Assembly: GCA_022820825.1 (NCBI GenBank) | Contig: JAJEEU010000065.1 | Location: 1-64,000, forward strand | Direction: 5' to 3' | DNA length: 64,000 bases | Source of the DNA: Vicinamibacteria bacterium | Lineage (GTDB): Bacteria > Acidobacteriota > Vicinamibacteria > Vicinamibacterales > UBA8438 | Shown here: positions 14,234 to 25,400 of the stretch, in pieces | Layout of the letters: every line of letters starts with the position of its first letter | How positions within the stretch are numbered: the stretch's first letter is position 1 | Translations under genes and position numbers: made by a program | The notes under the pieces: generated by a model | What the model was told of the DNA's origin: nothing | Database searches by the model: none | Seen by the model: the letters and a program-made list of their open reading frames with translations, nothing else

Positions 14234-16510
14234 GTGTTCGAGTCGCTCTTCGAGTTTCTGTTCAAGTACCGGCCGCTGATATTCGATCAGGGCGCCTTCG
14301 CGCTGCGCGCGTCCTGGTTCGGCCTGCTGGCGGCCGGCGCCGCGGCCGCCGGGGCGTACCTGACGTTCCGGACCTACCTCCAGGTGCGCGGCAACAGCCG
14401 GCCGCTCGACCGCGCCGTGCTGTGCGGGATACGCATCGCCGCGCTCGCGGTGGTCGCATTCTGCCTGCTGCGGCCGGTGCTGGTGCTGTCCTCCGTCGTG
14501 CCGCAGGAGAACTTCCTGGGCGTCCTGATCGACGACTCGCGCAGTATGCAGATCGCCGACACGGACGAGACGCCGCGGCTCGACTTCGTGCGCGAGCAGC
14601 TCGGCACGCCGGAGAGCGCCCTGCGTTCCGCGCTGGCCGATCGCTTCGCGTTGCGGTTCTTCCGCTTCTCGTCGGAGACCGACCGGGTCGCGGCGGTCGA
14701 CGAGCTGGAGTACGCCGGCTCGCGGACGCACGTCGGGCAGGCGCTCGAACGCGCGCACGACGAGCTGTCGGGCGTCCCGCTCTCGGGCCTGGTGGTCGTG
14801 AGCGACGGCGCGGACAACGCCGACGGCGGGCTCGGCGAGGCGCTGCTGCCGCTGCAGGCCTCGGGCGTGCCGGTGTTCACGGTCGGCCTGGGCGAGGAGG
14901 AGTACGAGCGCGACATCCAGATGAACCGCGTCGACATGCCGCGCCGCGTGCTGAAGGGCGCCTCGCTGGCGGTGGACCTGGTCGTGACGCACCGCGGCTA
15001 CCGCGGCGAGAGCGTGACGGTGCAGGTCGAGGACGAGGGCCGCATCGTCGCCACGCAGGAGGTGGTGCTGCCGGCCGACGGCGAGCCGGAGACCGTCCGG
15101 ATGCGCTTCACCGCCGCAGAGGAAGGCCCGCGGCTGTACAGCTTCAGCGTGGCGCCGCAGCCGGGCGAGATGGTGACCCGCAACAACGTCCGCCAGGGGC
15201 TGATGGTGGTCGAGGACCGGCGCCGCAAGATCCTCTACTTCGAAGGGGAGCCGCGCTGGGAGGTCAAGTTCCTGCTGCGGGGCGTCGACGACGACGAGAA
15301 CCTGCAGGTCACGCTGCTCCAGCGCACTGCCGAGAACAAGTTCTTCCGCGTCAACGTCGACGGTCCGGACGAGTTGCCGGGCGGCTTTCCCACCCAGCGC
15401 GCGGACCTGTTCGACTACAGCGGGCTCGTTCTCGGCAGCATCGAAGCGAACCACTTCACCCCCGACCAGTTGCGGATGATCGCCGACTTCGTCAACCGCC
15501 GCGGCGGCGGGTTGCTGATGCTGGGCAGCCACCGCTCGTTCGCCGAAGGCGGTTACGCCGGGACGCCGGTGGCCGACGTGCTGCCCGTGGTGCTGCCGGC
15601 GGTGCCGGCCGATTCCGAGGAGGGCTTCTTCGCCGAGGTGAAGGTGTCCGCCACGCGCGCGGGCGAGAGCCATGCCGCGACGCAGATCGCCGACACGGAG
15701 GAGGCGTCGGCCGCGCGCTGGGACACGCTGCCGCCCGTGACGGTGGTCAATCCCATCACCGAGGCGAAGCCGGGCGCCACCGTGCTGCTGACCGCGCCCG
15801 ACGATCTCGTCATCCTGGCGTTCCAGCGCTACGGCGCGGGCAAGTCGCTGGCGCTGCCGATCCAGGATTCCTGGATGTGGCAGATGCACGCCGACGTCCC
15901 GGTGGAGGACGAGACCCACGAGACGTTCTGGCGCCGCCTGCTGCGCTGGGTCGTCGACGGCGTGCCGGAGCAGGTGGCCGTCGAGCTGTCCAGTGATCGC
16001 GCCGAGCCGGAAGAAGTGGTCACGGTGACGGCCACGGTGGTCGACCCGCGCTTCGAGGAGTTGAACAACAGCGCCGTCGTCGCTGTCGTGACCCGCCCCG
16101 ACGGGAGCGTGATCGAGCGCCAGATGGAGTGGACGGCCGAGCGGGACGGCGAGTACCGCACGACGTTCACGGCCGGCGGCGAAGGGTTCTACGAAGTGCA
16201 CGTCGAGGCGTCGACCGGCGGGGAGCTGCTGGGCGAAGACGCGGCGTACCTGCAGGTCGCGGCGGGCGACAGCGAGTTCTACGACTCCACGATGCGCGGC
16301 TCGCTGCTGCGGCGGATGGCCGACGACACCGGGGGCCGTTTCTATACCTCCGACACGGCAGCCGCGCTGGCAGAGGACATCCAGTACGTCGGCGGCGGCG
16401 TGACGGTCGTCGAGGAGCGCGACCTGTGGGACATGCCGTTCCTCCTGCTGCTGCTGGCCGGGCTGATCCTCGGGGAGTGGGGCTACCGGCGGTTCAGGGG
16501 GCTGGCGTGA
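14234..16510 (+). CDS. Membrane-bound vWA / GATase-like protein
   Basis: A 758-residue protein. N-terminal membrane helices (about residues 28-45 and 63-85) are followed by a von Willebrand A-like domain with the MIDAS sequence DDSRS (100-104, D-x-S-x-S) and LVVVSDGADN. A beta-rich region comes next, then a GATase1-like segment (LVLGSIEANHFTPDQ...RGGGLLMLGSHRSF) of the kind found in BatA-like proteins, and a C-terminal helix (FLLLLLAGLILGEWGYRRF) typical of the family. Metal-dependent protein binding in the periplasm is likely. GTG start. Its stop overlaps the next start by four bases (GTGA), so the two are translationally coupled. Confidence 0.82.
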   Translation: MFESLFEFLFKYRPLIFDQGAFALRASWFGLLAAGAAAAGAYLTFRTYLQVRGNSRPLDRAVLCGIRIAALAVVAFCLLRPVLVLSSVVPQENFLGVLIDDSRSMQIADTDETPRLDFVREQLGTPESALRSALADRFALRFFRFSSETDRVAAVDELEYAGSRTHVGQALERAHDELSGVPLSGLVVVSDGADNADGGLGEALLPLQASGVPVFTVGLGEEEYERDIQMNRVDMPRRVLKGASLAVDLVVTHRGYRGESVTVQVEDEGRIVATQEVVLPADGEPETVRMRFTAAEEGPRLYSFSVAPQPGEMVTRNNVRQGLMVVEDRRRKILYFEGEPRWEVKFLLRGVDDDENLQVTLLQRTAENKFFRVNVDGPDELPGGFPTQRADLFDYSGLVLGSIEANHFTPDQLRMIADFVNRRGGGLLMLGSHRSFAEGGYAGTPVADVLPVVLPAVPADSEEGFFAEVKVSATRAGESHAATQIADTEEASAARWDTLPPVTVVNPITEAKPGATVLLTAPDDLVILAFQRYGAGKSLALPIQDSWMWQMHADVPVEDETHETFWRRLLRWVVDGVPEQVAVELSSDRAEPEEVVTVTATVVDPRFEELNNSAVVAVVTRPDGSVIERQMEWTAERDGEYRTTFTAGGEGFYEVHVEASTGGELLGEDAAYLQVAAGDSEFYDSTMRGSLLRRMADDTGGRFYTSDTAAALAEDIQYVGGGVTVVEERDLWDMPFLLLLLAGLILGEWGYRRFRGLA

Positions 16511-17523
16511 AGCAGACCGCGCTGCTGCTCGCGGTTGCGCTGGCGCTGCTCGTCGCGGCCGCGCCGGCAGCCGCGCAGCAGACGCACCTGCTCGTGGTGA
16601 CCGGCCTGGGCGGCGAGGCGGACTACACGGAGCAGTTCCACGACTGGGCGACGACCCTTCTGGACGCGGCCGCCACGCGCTACGAGGTGCCGGCCGGCAA
16701 CATCACCTACCTGGGCGAGAAGCCCGACCTGGACCCGGAGCGGATTGCCGACCGCTCCTCGCGCGAGAACGTCGCGGCGGCCATCGACGCCATTGCGGCG
16801 CGCGCCGAGCCCGGCGACCACGTGGTCGTCGTGCTGTTCGGCCACGGCAGCTTCGCCGAAGAGGCGCGCATCAACCTGCCGGGACGCGACCTCTCCGCGG
16901 AAGACTTCGCCGGGCTGCTCGACCCGCTCGACGTCGGGCACATCACGTTCATCAACACGGCCAGCGCCAGCGGGCCGTTCGTCCAGGCGCTCTCGGGCGA
17001 GAACCGCGTCGTGATGACGGCCACGCGCAGCGGCGGCCAGCGCAACGCGTCGATGTTCGGCGGGTTCTTCGTCGAGGCGTTCGCCGCCGGTGAGGCCGAC
17101 GCCGACCAGAACAAGGACGAGCGGATCTCCATGCTGGAGGCGTTCGAATACGCCCGCGTCCGCGTGGAGCAGACCTTCGAGACGGACGGGCTCATCGCGA
17201 CGGAACACGCACTGCTCGACGACAACGGCGACGGCGACGGCAGCGGCGAGCCCGACCCGCTGGGCGGCGACGGCACCGTGGCGCGCACGCTGTTCTTCAC
17301 GAGCGGCGCCGGCCTGCGGGCCGACATGGCGTTTCCGGACGACCCGGAGCTGATCGCGCTGTACGAAGAGCGCACGGCGCTGGAGGAGCGGGTGGACGAG
17401 CTGCGCCGCATCCGCGGCCCGGAGGCGTCCGAGCAGTACACGCAGGAGCTGGAGCGGCTGCTGGTGGATCTGGCGCTCAAGAGCCGGGAGATCCGGCAAT
17501 TGGAGGCGGCGAAGGAGCGATGA
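16507..17523 (+). CDS. Legumain-like (C13-type) protein lacking the catalytic Cys, exported
   Basis: A 338-residue protein with a signal peptide (residues 1-24, ending AAAQQ). The caspase/legumain-like core shows the His motif VVVLFGHGSF (His113) and the strand that normally ends in E-A-C-x-S-G, here N-TASASG (151-156). Ser153 occupies the position of the nucleophile Cys. The following VVMTATRSGGQRNASMFGGFF matches the legumain 'ATTAA...ESSY' region. The protein is therefore probably inactive as a cysteine protease, or uses Ser. The C-terminal third is a charged helix (ALEERVDELRRIRG...LALKSREIRQLEAAKER), likely coiled coil. Coupled by four-base overlaps to both neighbours. Confidence 0.68.
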   Translation: MKQTALLLAVALALLVAAAPAAAQQTHLLVVTGLGGEADYTEQFHDWATTLLDAAATRYEVPAGNITYLGEKPDLDPERIADRSSRENVAAAIDAIAARAEPGDHVVVVLFGHGSFAEEARINLPGRDLSAEDFAGLLDPLDVGHITFINTASASGPFVQALSGENRVVMTATRSGGQRNASMFGGFFVEAFAAGEADADQNKDERISMLEAFEYARVRVEQTFETDGLIATEHALLDDNGDGDGSGEPDPLGGDGTVARTLFFTSGAGLRADMAFPDDPELIALYEERTALEERVDELRRIRGPEASEQYTQELERLLVDLALKSREIRQLEAAKER

Positions 17524-18326
17524 GACGATTCGCCGCGCGCCGATGGCTGCCGTTTGCCGCCGCCGCGATCCTCGTGCCGGGCATCGCCGGGCTGGCGGCG
17601 CTGGCAGCGCCGCCAGCGGCCGGTGCGCCGCTCCCGGCGATGGATGAGTACGACGAGTACGATTTCGGCAACACGGCGTACGACGGCCGCTTCGTCTTCG
17701 TTCGGCTGCGCTACGACATGGGGTTCTCGCGGGGCTTCTTTCAGCGCGACCTGCCGTGGGCGCACGACTATCCGCTGGCCGAGCGCAACCTGTCGAGAAT
17801 CCTGGAGTCGGTGACGAGCCTGGATCCGTACCTCGGGCAGAACGGCGGCAACGTCCTGACCCTGGATGACCCGGAGCTGCACAGGTTCCCGTTCGCCTAC
17901 ATGTCGGAGCCGGGCTACTGGACGCTGAACGAGGAGGAAGCCAGGGGCCTGCGGGAGTACCTGCTCAAGGGCGGCTTCCTGGTCTTCGACGATTTCCGGG
18001 GCGACCACTGGTACAACTTCGAGCAGCAGCTCCGGCGGGTGCTGCCCGGCGCGCGGCTGCTGCCGCTCGACATCACCCATCCGATCTTCCACGCGTTCTT
18101 CGGCATCGAGACGCTGGAGATGTACGAGATGTACGGCCTGCCGGTGGAGTTCTACGGCGTGTTCGAGGACAACGACCCGGCCGGCCGGCTCATGATCATC
18201 GCGAACTACAACAACGACATCGGCGAGTACTGGGAGTACTCGGACACCGGCTGGTATCCGGTCGACCTGACCAACGACTCGTACGAATTCGGCGTGAACT
18301 ACGTAATCTACGCAATGACGCACTAG
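17520..18326 (+). CDS. DUF4159 domain protein, exported (copy 2)
   Basis: A 268-residue relative of the operon's first protein. It has a signal segment (LPFAAAAILVPGIAGLAALAAPPAAGA), FVFVRLRYDMG, the paired FPFAYMSEPGYWTLNEEEARGL and LREYLLKGGFLVFDDF blocks, and a C-terminal YEFGVNYVIYAMTH that matches copy 1 (VQMGVNFIVYAMSH). The start overlaps the preceding stop (ATGA). Two DUF4159 proteins in one operon suggest a heteromer or sequential roles at the membrane. No catalytic residues are known for the family. Confidence 0.84.
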   Translation: MRRFAARRWLPFAAAAILVPGIAGLAALAAPPAAGAPLPAMDEYDEYDFGNTAYDGRFVFVRLRYDMGFSRGFFQRDLPWAHDYPLAERNLSRILESVTSLDPYLGQNGGNVLTLDDPELHRFPFAYMSEPGYWTLNEEEARGLREYLLKGGFLVFDDFRGDHWYNFEQQLRRVLPGARLLPLDITHPIFHAFFGIETLEMYEMYGLPVEFYGVFEDNDPAGRLMIIANYNNDIGEYWEYSDTGWYPVDLTNDSYEFGVNYVIYAMTH

Positions 18327-18360
18327 CGGGCCGCCAGGCCCCCGAAGGAGAAGCGAAGCC

Positions 18361-19404
<1,044 letters not shown>

Positions 19405-19405
19405 G

Positions 19406-20317
19406 GTGGACGCGCCCCAGACCTCGCCCGGCGCCCGCTTCGTCGACCCCAAGGTGCTCGCGCGCATCGGCAGCCTCAACCTGCTGGCGCGCACGGTCGT
19501 GGACGGGTTCATCAACGGCCTGCACAAGGCGCCGTACCTGGGCGTATCCATCGACTTCGCGGAGCACCGCGGCTACATGCCGGGCGACGACATCCGCTTC
19601 ATCGACTGGCGGGTCTTCGCGCGCACCGACCGCTTCTACGTGAAGCAGTTCGAGGCCGACACGAACGCGAACTTCTCGGTGATGTTCGACATATCGCGGT
19701 CGATGAACTTCGGCAGCAAGGGCATCACCAAGCTCGACTACGGGCGCTATCTTGCGGCGTGCCTCACGTACTTCTGCACGAAGCAGCGCGACCGGGTCGG
19801 GCTGGTCACGTTCGACGACGACATCGTCACCCGCATCCCGCCGTCGGCGAAGCACCTCGACGTCGTGCTGCACGAGCTGGACCGGATCGACGCGGGGCGG
19901 CCCGGCTCGCTGGCGCACCCGATGTTCCGGGCCACCGAGCTGTTCAAGCGGCGCGGCATCGTCGTCGTCATCTCCGACTTCTACGAGGACCCGCAGGCGG
20001 CCGTGGACGCGCTCAAGCCCCTGCGCTACGGCGGCACCGATCTCATCGTGTTCCACCTGCTCGACCCCGCGGAGATCGAATTCCCGTACGACGACGCGGT
20101 CAGCTTCCAGGACATCGAGACGGGCCGCAAGCTGCCGGTCGTGCCCGAGAAGCTGCGGGAGCAGTACCGCGCGCTGGTCCAGGAGCACATCGCGGCGCTG
20201 TCGAAGCTGTGCGGTGAGAACCGCATCGACTACGCGCTGTTCAACACCGCGACGCCGCTCGACCACGCGCTGTTCAAGTTCCTGGCCGTGCGGGAGAAGC
20301 TGAGCAGGGTGCGCTGA
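19406..20317 (+). CDS. DUF58 domain protein (vWA-like)
   Basis: A 303-residue soluble protein of the DUF58 family, which almost always follows MoxR. GVSIDFAEHRGYMPGDDIRFIDWRVFARTDRFYVKQFE is the family's signature block. The vWA-like part contains FDISRSM with the D-x-S-x-S metal site and LVTFDDDIVTR. GTG start one base after the MoxR stop; its own stop overlaps the next ATG by one base. Likely role: cytosolic adaptor between the ATPase and the membrane vWA proteins. Confidence 0.92.
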   Translation: MDAPQTSPGARFVDPKVLARIGSLNLLARTVVDGFINGLHKAPYLGVSIDFAEHRGYMPGDDIRFIDWRVFARTDRFYVKQFEADTNANFSVMFDISRSMNFGSKGITKLDYGRYLAACLTYFCTKQRDRVGLVTFDDDIVTRIPPSAKHLDVVLHELDRIDAGRPGSLAHPMFRATELFKRRGIVVVISDFYEDPQAAVDALKPLRYGGTDLIVFHLLDPAEIEFPYDDAVSFQDIETGRKLPVVPEKLREQYRALVQEHIAALSKLCGENRIDYALFNTATPLDHALFKFLAVREKLSRVR

Positions 20318-22386
20318 TGGCCTTCCTCGCGCCGCTGTTCCTGATCGGGCTCGGGGCGCTCGCCGTGCCGGTGATCATCCACATGATCCAGCGCGAGCGG
20401 AAAGAGGTGGTCGAGTTCCCCTCGCTGATGTTCGTGCGCAAGATTCCGTTCCACTCGTTCCGGCGGCAGCGGATCCGCCACTGGTTCCTGCTGCTGCTGC
20501 GCTGCCTGGCGTTCATCCTGCTGATTGCGGCGTTCGCGCGGCCGTTCTTCCAGGCGCCTAGCGTGGCGGCCGTCACTTCCGGGGCGCGCGAGGTGGTCAT
20601 CCTGCTCGACCGCTCGTACAGCATGGCGTACGCGGACCGCTGGGACCGCGCCCGCGCGGCGGCGGCCGACGTGGTCGACGGGCTGGGCGCCGACGACCGC
20701 GCCACCCTCATCTTCTTCGACAGCGGCGCGCAGGTCGGACCGCGCTCGATGAGCGACCGCGGCAGTCTGCGCGCGCTCGTCGATGCGGCGGAGCTGGGGG
20801 CCGGCACGACGCGCTACGGACCGGCGCTGAAGCTGGCCGAGGGCATCTTCGAGGATTCCAGCCTGCCGCGGCTGGAGGCCGTGCTGATCAGCGACTTCCA
20901 GCAGTCCGGTTTCGAGAGCGCCTCCGGGATCCGTTTTCCCGAGGGCACCGTGGTGACGCCCATCGCCGTCGGGGACGAGGCGCGGGCCAACGTGAGCGTG
21001 GCGGGCGTGCTGTTCCAGCGCGAGTACTTCTCCGGCCGCGAACGCGTGGCGGTGAGCGCGCGCGTGACCAACCGGGGCGGAGAACCGGTCGCCGGCCTCG
21101 ACGTCACGCTGGAGCTGGATGGGCGCGAGCTGGAAGCCCTGGTGACGGACCTGCCCGCGAACGGCGCGTCCACCGTCGACTTCGCAGCCGTGACCCTGGA
21201 CGACGCATCGATGACCGGCGCCGTGCGCATCGAGGGAGACACGCTGCCGACCGACGACGTATTCCATTTCGTCATCACGCCGGGCCAGGTCGTCCACGTG
21301 CTCCTGGTGGGGCACGAGCGGGCGGATGCCGAGGCCGGCCTGTACCTGGAACGCTCGCTCGGCATCGGGTCGTCCCCCTCCTTCGACGTCGCCACCACGA
21401 CCATCGGCAACTTCGACGCGTCGGATCTCGCCGGCCGGCAGGTGGTGATCCTCAACGACACGCCCCCGCCCTCCGGGGCCGCGCTGGCGGCGCTCCAGGG
21501 CTTTGTCGAAGGCGGCGGCGGGCTGCTCGTGGTGTCGGGCGAGCGCAGCGCCTGGACCTCCGACGCCGGGCTGCTCCCGGGCACGATCGGGTCGCCGCTC
21601 GACCGCGCCGGCCGCGGCGGCGCGATCGGCTTCGTCGACTACAGCCATCCCGTATTCGAGCTGTTCGGCGCGCCGCGCAGCGGCGACGTGACGACGGCGC
21701 GGTTCTTCCGCTACCGCCCGCTGGATCCGGCGGAATCGTCGGTGGTGCTCGCGCGCTACGACGACGGCAACCCGGTGCTGGCGGAGCGCCGCGTCGGCAG
21801 CGGCACGGTGCTGCTGTGGGCTTCGACGCTCGACAGCTTCTGGAACGACCTGGCCCTCAAGCCGGTCTATCTGCCGTTCGTGCACCGCGTGGTGCAGCAT
21901 CTGGCCGGATACGTGCCGCCGACGCCGTGGTACTACGCGGGCCAGGTACTGGACCTGGCCGGGCAGCCGGGCCTGGCGGCGGTGACGACCGACGCAGCGG
22001 AGCTGGTGGGCGTATCGCCTTCGGGGCAGCGCGTGCCGGTAACCGAGGGCGAGCGCGCCGGCTTCCTCGCGCTGGACGAGCAGGGCCTGTACGAAATCCA
22101 CGACGCGACGGCGCCGGGCGACAGCCTGCTGACGCTGGCCGTGAACGTGGATCTGCAGGAGTCCGACCTGACCACGGTCGATCCCGAGGAGCTGGCGAGC
22201 GCCGTCACCGGCCGGGCGGGCGGCGAGCGCGAGGCGGCAGATGCCCCGGCCCGCACGTTCAGTCCGGAGGACCTGGAGCGGCGCCAGGGGATATGGTGGT
22301 ACCTGCTGGTCGTTGCCTTCTGCCTGCTGGTCGGGGAAACTGTTGTATCGAACCGGTTGTCCAGGCGGGCCCTCGAAGTCGACTGA
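20317..22386 (+). CDS. BatA-like membrane protein with vWA domain
   Basis: A 689-residue protein. The N-terminal MAFLAPLFLIGLGALAVPVIIHMIQ followed by RRQRIRHWFLLLLRCLAFILLIAAFARP is the BatA_N double-helix module. A vWA domain with LLDRSYSM (D-x-S-x-S) follows, then a CARDB-like beta region and a GATase/DUF4159-like segment (VVILNDTPPPSG...GGGGLLVVSGE). The last helix is YLLVVAFCLLVGETVVSNRL. It resembles the Acidobacteriota 'BatA and WFA domain' proteins. Probably anchors the machine in the inner membrane with the vWA part in the periplasm. One-base overlap with the upstream gene. Confidence 0.9.
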   Translation: MAFLAPLFLIGLGALAVPVIIHMIQRERKEVVEFPSLMFVRKIPFHSFRRQRIRHWFLLLLRCLAFILLIAAFARPFFQAPSVAAVTSGAREVVILLDRSYSMAYADRWDRARAAAADVVDGLGADDRATLIFFDSGAQVGPRSMSDRGSLRALVDAAELGAGTTRYGPALKLAEGIFEDSSLPRLEAVLISDFQQSGFESASGIRFPEGTVVTPIAVGDEARANVSVAGVLFQREYFSGRERVAVSARVTNRGGEPVAGLDVTLELDGRELEALVTDLPANGASTVDFAAVTLDDASMTGAVRIEGDTLPTDDVFHFVITPGQVVHVLLVGHERADAEAGLYLERSLGIGSSPSFDVATTTIGNFDASDLAGRQVVILNDTPPPSGAALAALQGFVEGGGGLLVVSGERSAWTSDAGLLPGTIGSPLDRAGRGGAIGFVDYSHPVFELFGAPRSGDVTTARFFRYRPLDPAESSVVLARYDDGNPVLAERRVGSGTVLLWASTLDSFWNDLALKPVYLPFVHRVVQHLAGYVPPTPWYYAGQVLDLAGQPGLAAVTTDAAELVGVSPSGQRVPVTEGERAGFLALDEQGLYEIHDATAPGDSLLTLAVNVDLQESDLTTVDPEELASAVTGRAGGEREAADAPARTFSPEDLERRQGIWWYLLVVAFCLLVGETVVSNRLSRRALEVD

Positions 22387-22413
22387 CCCGCGCACGCACG
22401 AAAGGACCAGGGG

Positions 22414-25400
22414 ATGACGCCCAACGAACCGCAGTTCACCGGCGGTCGCGACGAGGTGCTCCGCGTTATCCGGCACGTCCGGAACCGCTGGCGCCTGCGC
22501 GTGGCCGTACGGGGCTTCTCGGTCCTGATCGCCGCCGCGCTGGGCACGTTCCTCGCGTCGTCGTACGGGCTCGAGCTGTACCGGTTCAGTCCGACCTCCA
22601 TCGTCACGTTCCGCATCGTGACCTACCTGGTGCTGATCGGCGCCGGCTGGTGGCTGTTCATCCGGCCGGTGTCGCGGCGCGTCTCGGACGAACGCGTTGC
22701 GCTCTACCTCGAAGAGCATGAGCCGTCGCTGCAGGCCGCGCTGCTGAGCGCCGTCGAGGAGACCAAGAAGGGCGACCGCACCGCCGGGCTCAACCACTCG
22801 CCGCAGATCGTGCGCCGCCTCATCGAATCGGCGGTGGAGAAGGTGCGCGACGCCGACATGGGGCGCAACGTCGAGCAGCAGCAGCTCACCCGGTCTTCCG
22901 GGCTGCTGACCGCCGCCGCGGCCGCCGCCCTCCTGCTGCTGGTGTTCGGTCCCGACTACCTCCGGCACGGCATCAGCGCCCTGCTGCTGCCGGCGGGCAA
23001 CGTGGAGGCGGCCAGCCCGTACAGCATCGACGTATCCCCGGGCGACGCCACCGTGGCCCGCGGCGCCGACCAGACGGTGACCGCGCGGCTCGTCGGCTTC
23101 GACGCGGAGACCGTCAACCTGTTCATGCGCGCCGGCGAGAACGGCCAGTTCGAGCGGCTCCCGCTCGTGCCGATGGACGACACCGAAGAGTACGAGGTGC
23201 TGCTGTTCGACCTGCAGGCCGGCACGGACTACTTCGTCGAGGCGGCCGGCGTCGAGTCGGCGCGCTACACGCTCGACGTCGTCGACCTGCCGTACGTCGA
23301 CAGGCTCGAGCTGGAGTACGTCTTTCCCGAGTACACGGGACTCGATCCGCGGTTGGTGGAAAGCGGCGGCGACATTGCCGTGCTGAAGGGTACGGAGGTC
23401 CGCCTGCGGGCGTTCTCCACGCTGGCCACCGAGGCGGGCGAGCTGGTGCTGGACGAGGACGACCGCAGCGCGATGGCCGTCCAGCCCGACGGCAGCCTGA
23501 CCGCGAGCTTCATGGTGGAGGAGGAGGGTTTCTACCGCATCGACCTGCAGGCGCCCGACGGCCAGCTCGTGACCGCGTCGCCGCAGTACACCATCGACGT
23601 GCTGACCGACCAGCCGCCAGCGGTGATGTTCGTCACGCCGGGGCGCGACACGACCGCCAGCGCCATCGAGGAGGTATTCGTCGAGGCGCGCGCCGACGAC
23701 GACTTCGGCCTCCTGTCGCTGCACCTCGTCTACTCGGCCAACGGCGGCGCCGAGCAGTCGGTGCAGTTGTTCGACGGCAGCGCCAGCGGACTGAGGGAGG
23801 TGTCGGCGGGACACACCTTCTTCATGGAGGAGCTCGGCCTGGAGCCGGGCGACTTCGTCTCGTACTACGCGCGGGCCACCGACCGCAACCTGGCCCAGGC
23901 GGACCGCGACGTCAAGAGCGACCTGTACTTCGTCCAGATCCGCGCGTTCAGCAGGGACTTTCGCGCGGCGACGTCACAGGGCGGCGCCATGGGCGGGGCC
24001 GGCGGCGGCGCGGACGCCGATCCGCGGGCGCTGTCCGAGGCGCAGCGCGAGATCGTCTCCGGCACGTTCAACGTCATCCGCGACCGGGAGGACTACAGCG
24101 ACGAGGAGTACCGCGAGAACCTCGTCTTCCTGACCCTCGCCCAGGGCCGCCTGCGCGAGCAGGTCGAGACGCTGCTGCGCCGCATGAACAGCCGCGTCAT
24201 GCCGGCCGATCCGGAATTCCGCACCATCGCCGAGCTGCTGCCGCAGGCCGCCGAAGCCATGCTGGAGGCCGAGACCGAGCTGCAGGGCCAGGATGCCGAC
24301 GGGGCGCTGCCGCCCGAGCAGCGTGCGCTGCAGTTCCTCCAGCGCGCGGAGGAAGCGTACGAAGAGGTCATGGTGTCGATGGGCATGGGCGGCGGCGGTG
24401 GTGGCGGCGGCCGCAACCAGGCGGCCGAGGACCTTGCGGACCTGTTCGAGCTCGAGCTCGACAAGCTCCAGAATCAGTACGAGGCGGTGCAGCGCGGCCA
24501 GCAGGAGGCGGCGGACGACACCGTCGACGAGCTGATGGAGCGCCTCCGCGAGCTGGCCCGGCGCCAGGAGCGCGAGGCCGAACGGCAGCGCCGGCGGGCG
24601 CGCGGGCAGCAGAGCGCCCAGGGTGGCGGAGCCGGGCAGCGCGCGCTGGCCGAGGAGGCCGAGGAGGCGGCGCGCCGGCTGGAGCGCCTCGCGCGCGAGA
24701 TGAGCTCGCCGCAGATGATGGACGCGGCGCGCCGGCTGCAGGAGGCGGCGGACGCGATGCGGCGCGCGGCGGCGAACTCCGACAACCTGGGATTCGCCGA
24801 GGCGGGCGCCGCGCTCGACCGGCTGCGCGAGGTGCAGGACCGCCTGCAGGGCGAGCAGGCCAGTCGCCTGGAGCGTGACATCGAGGAGGCGCTGCGCCGC
24901 GCCAACCGGCTGGCGGACGAGGAGCGTGAGGTTTCGGACGGCGTCTACGGCCTCGAGGCGATGTCGGACGACGAGCAGCGGATGCAGCAACTGCAGGGGC
25001 TGATGGAGCGCAAGGACGCCATGGAGGCGGAGGTCGCCGACCTGGAGCGGCAGATCGACTCCACGTCGGCCGAGTTCCGGCGCGAGCAGCGCGACGCCTC
25101 CCGCCGTCTGGCGGAAGCGGCCGACAGCATCCGGGACAACAAGCTCAAGGAGAAGATCCGCTACTCGAAGGGCTTGATCCGCAGCCGCTCGCCGGAAACC
25201 GCGCAGGCGTTCGAGGACGAGATCGGCAGCGACATCGGCGACCTGCAGGAGAAGCTGCGGGCGGCCGAGCAGGCGGTCGGGGAGGCGGGCGGCGACAGCA
25301 TGGCCGAGGCGCTCGACCAGACGCGCGACCTGATGCGGGGCCTGGAGTCGCTGGAGCACCGCATCTGGCAGGAGGGCGAGCAGGCATCGGCCGGCGAGCC

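Noticed and set aside
20230-23814. Long open frame of nearly 1200 codons on the minus strand
   Set aside because: It lies antisense to the DUF58, BatA-like and DUF4175-like genes, which have clear family motifs. Its translation is rich in Arg, His, Val and Gln repeats, typical of the shadow of GC-rich codons.
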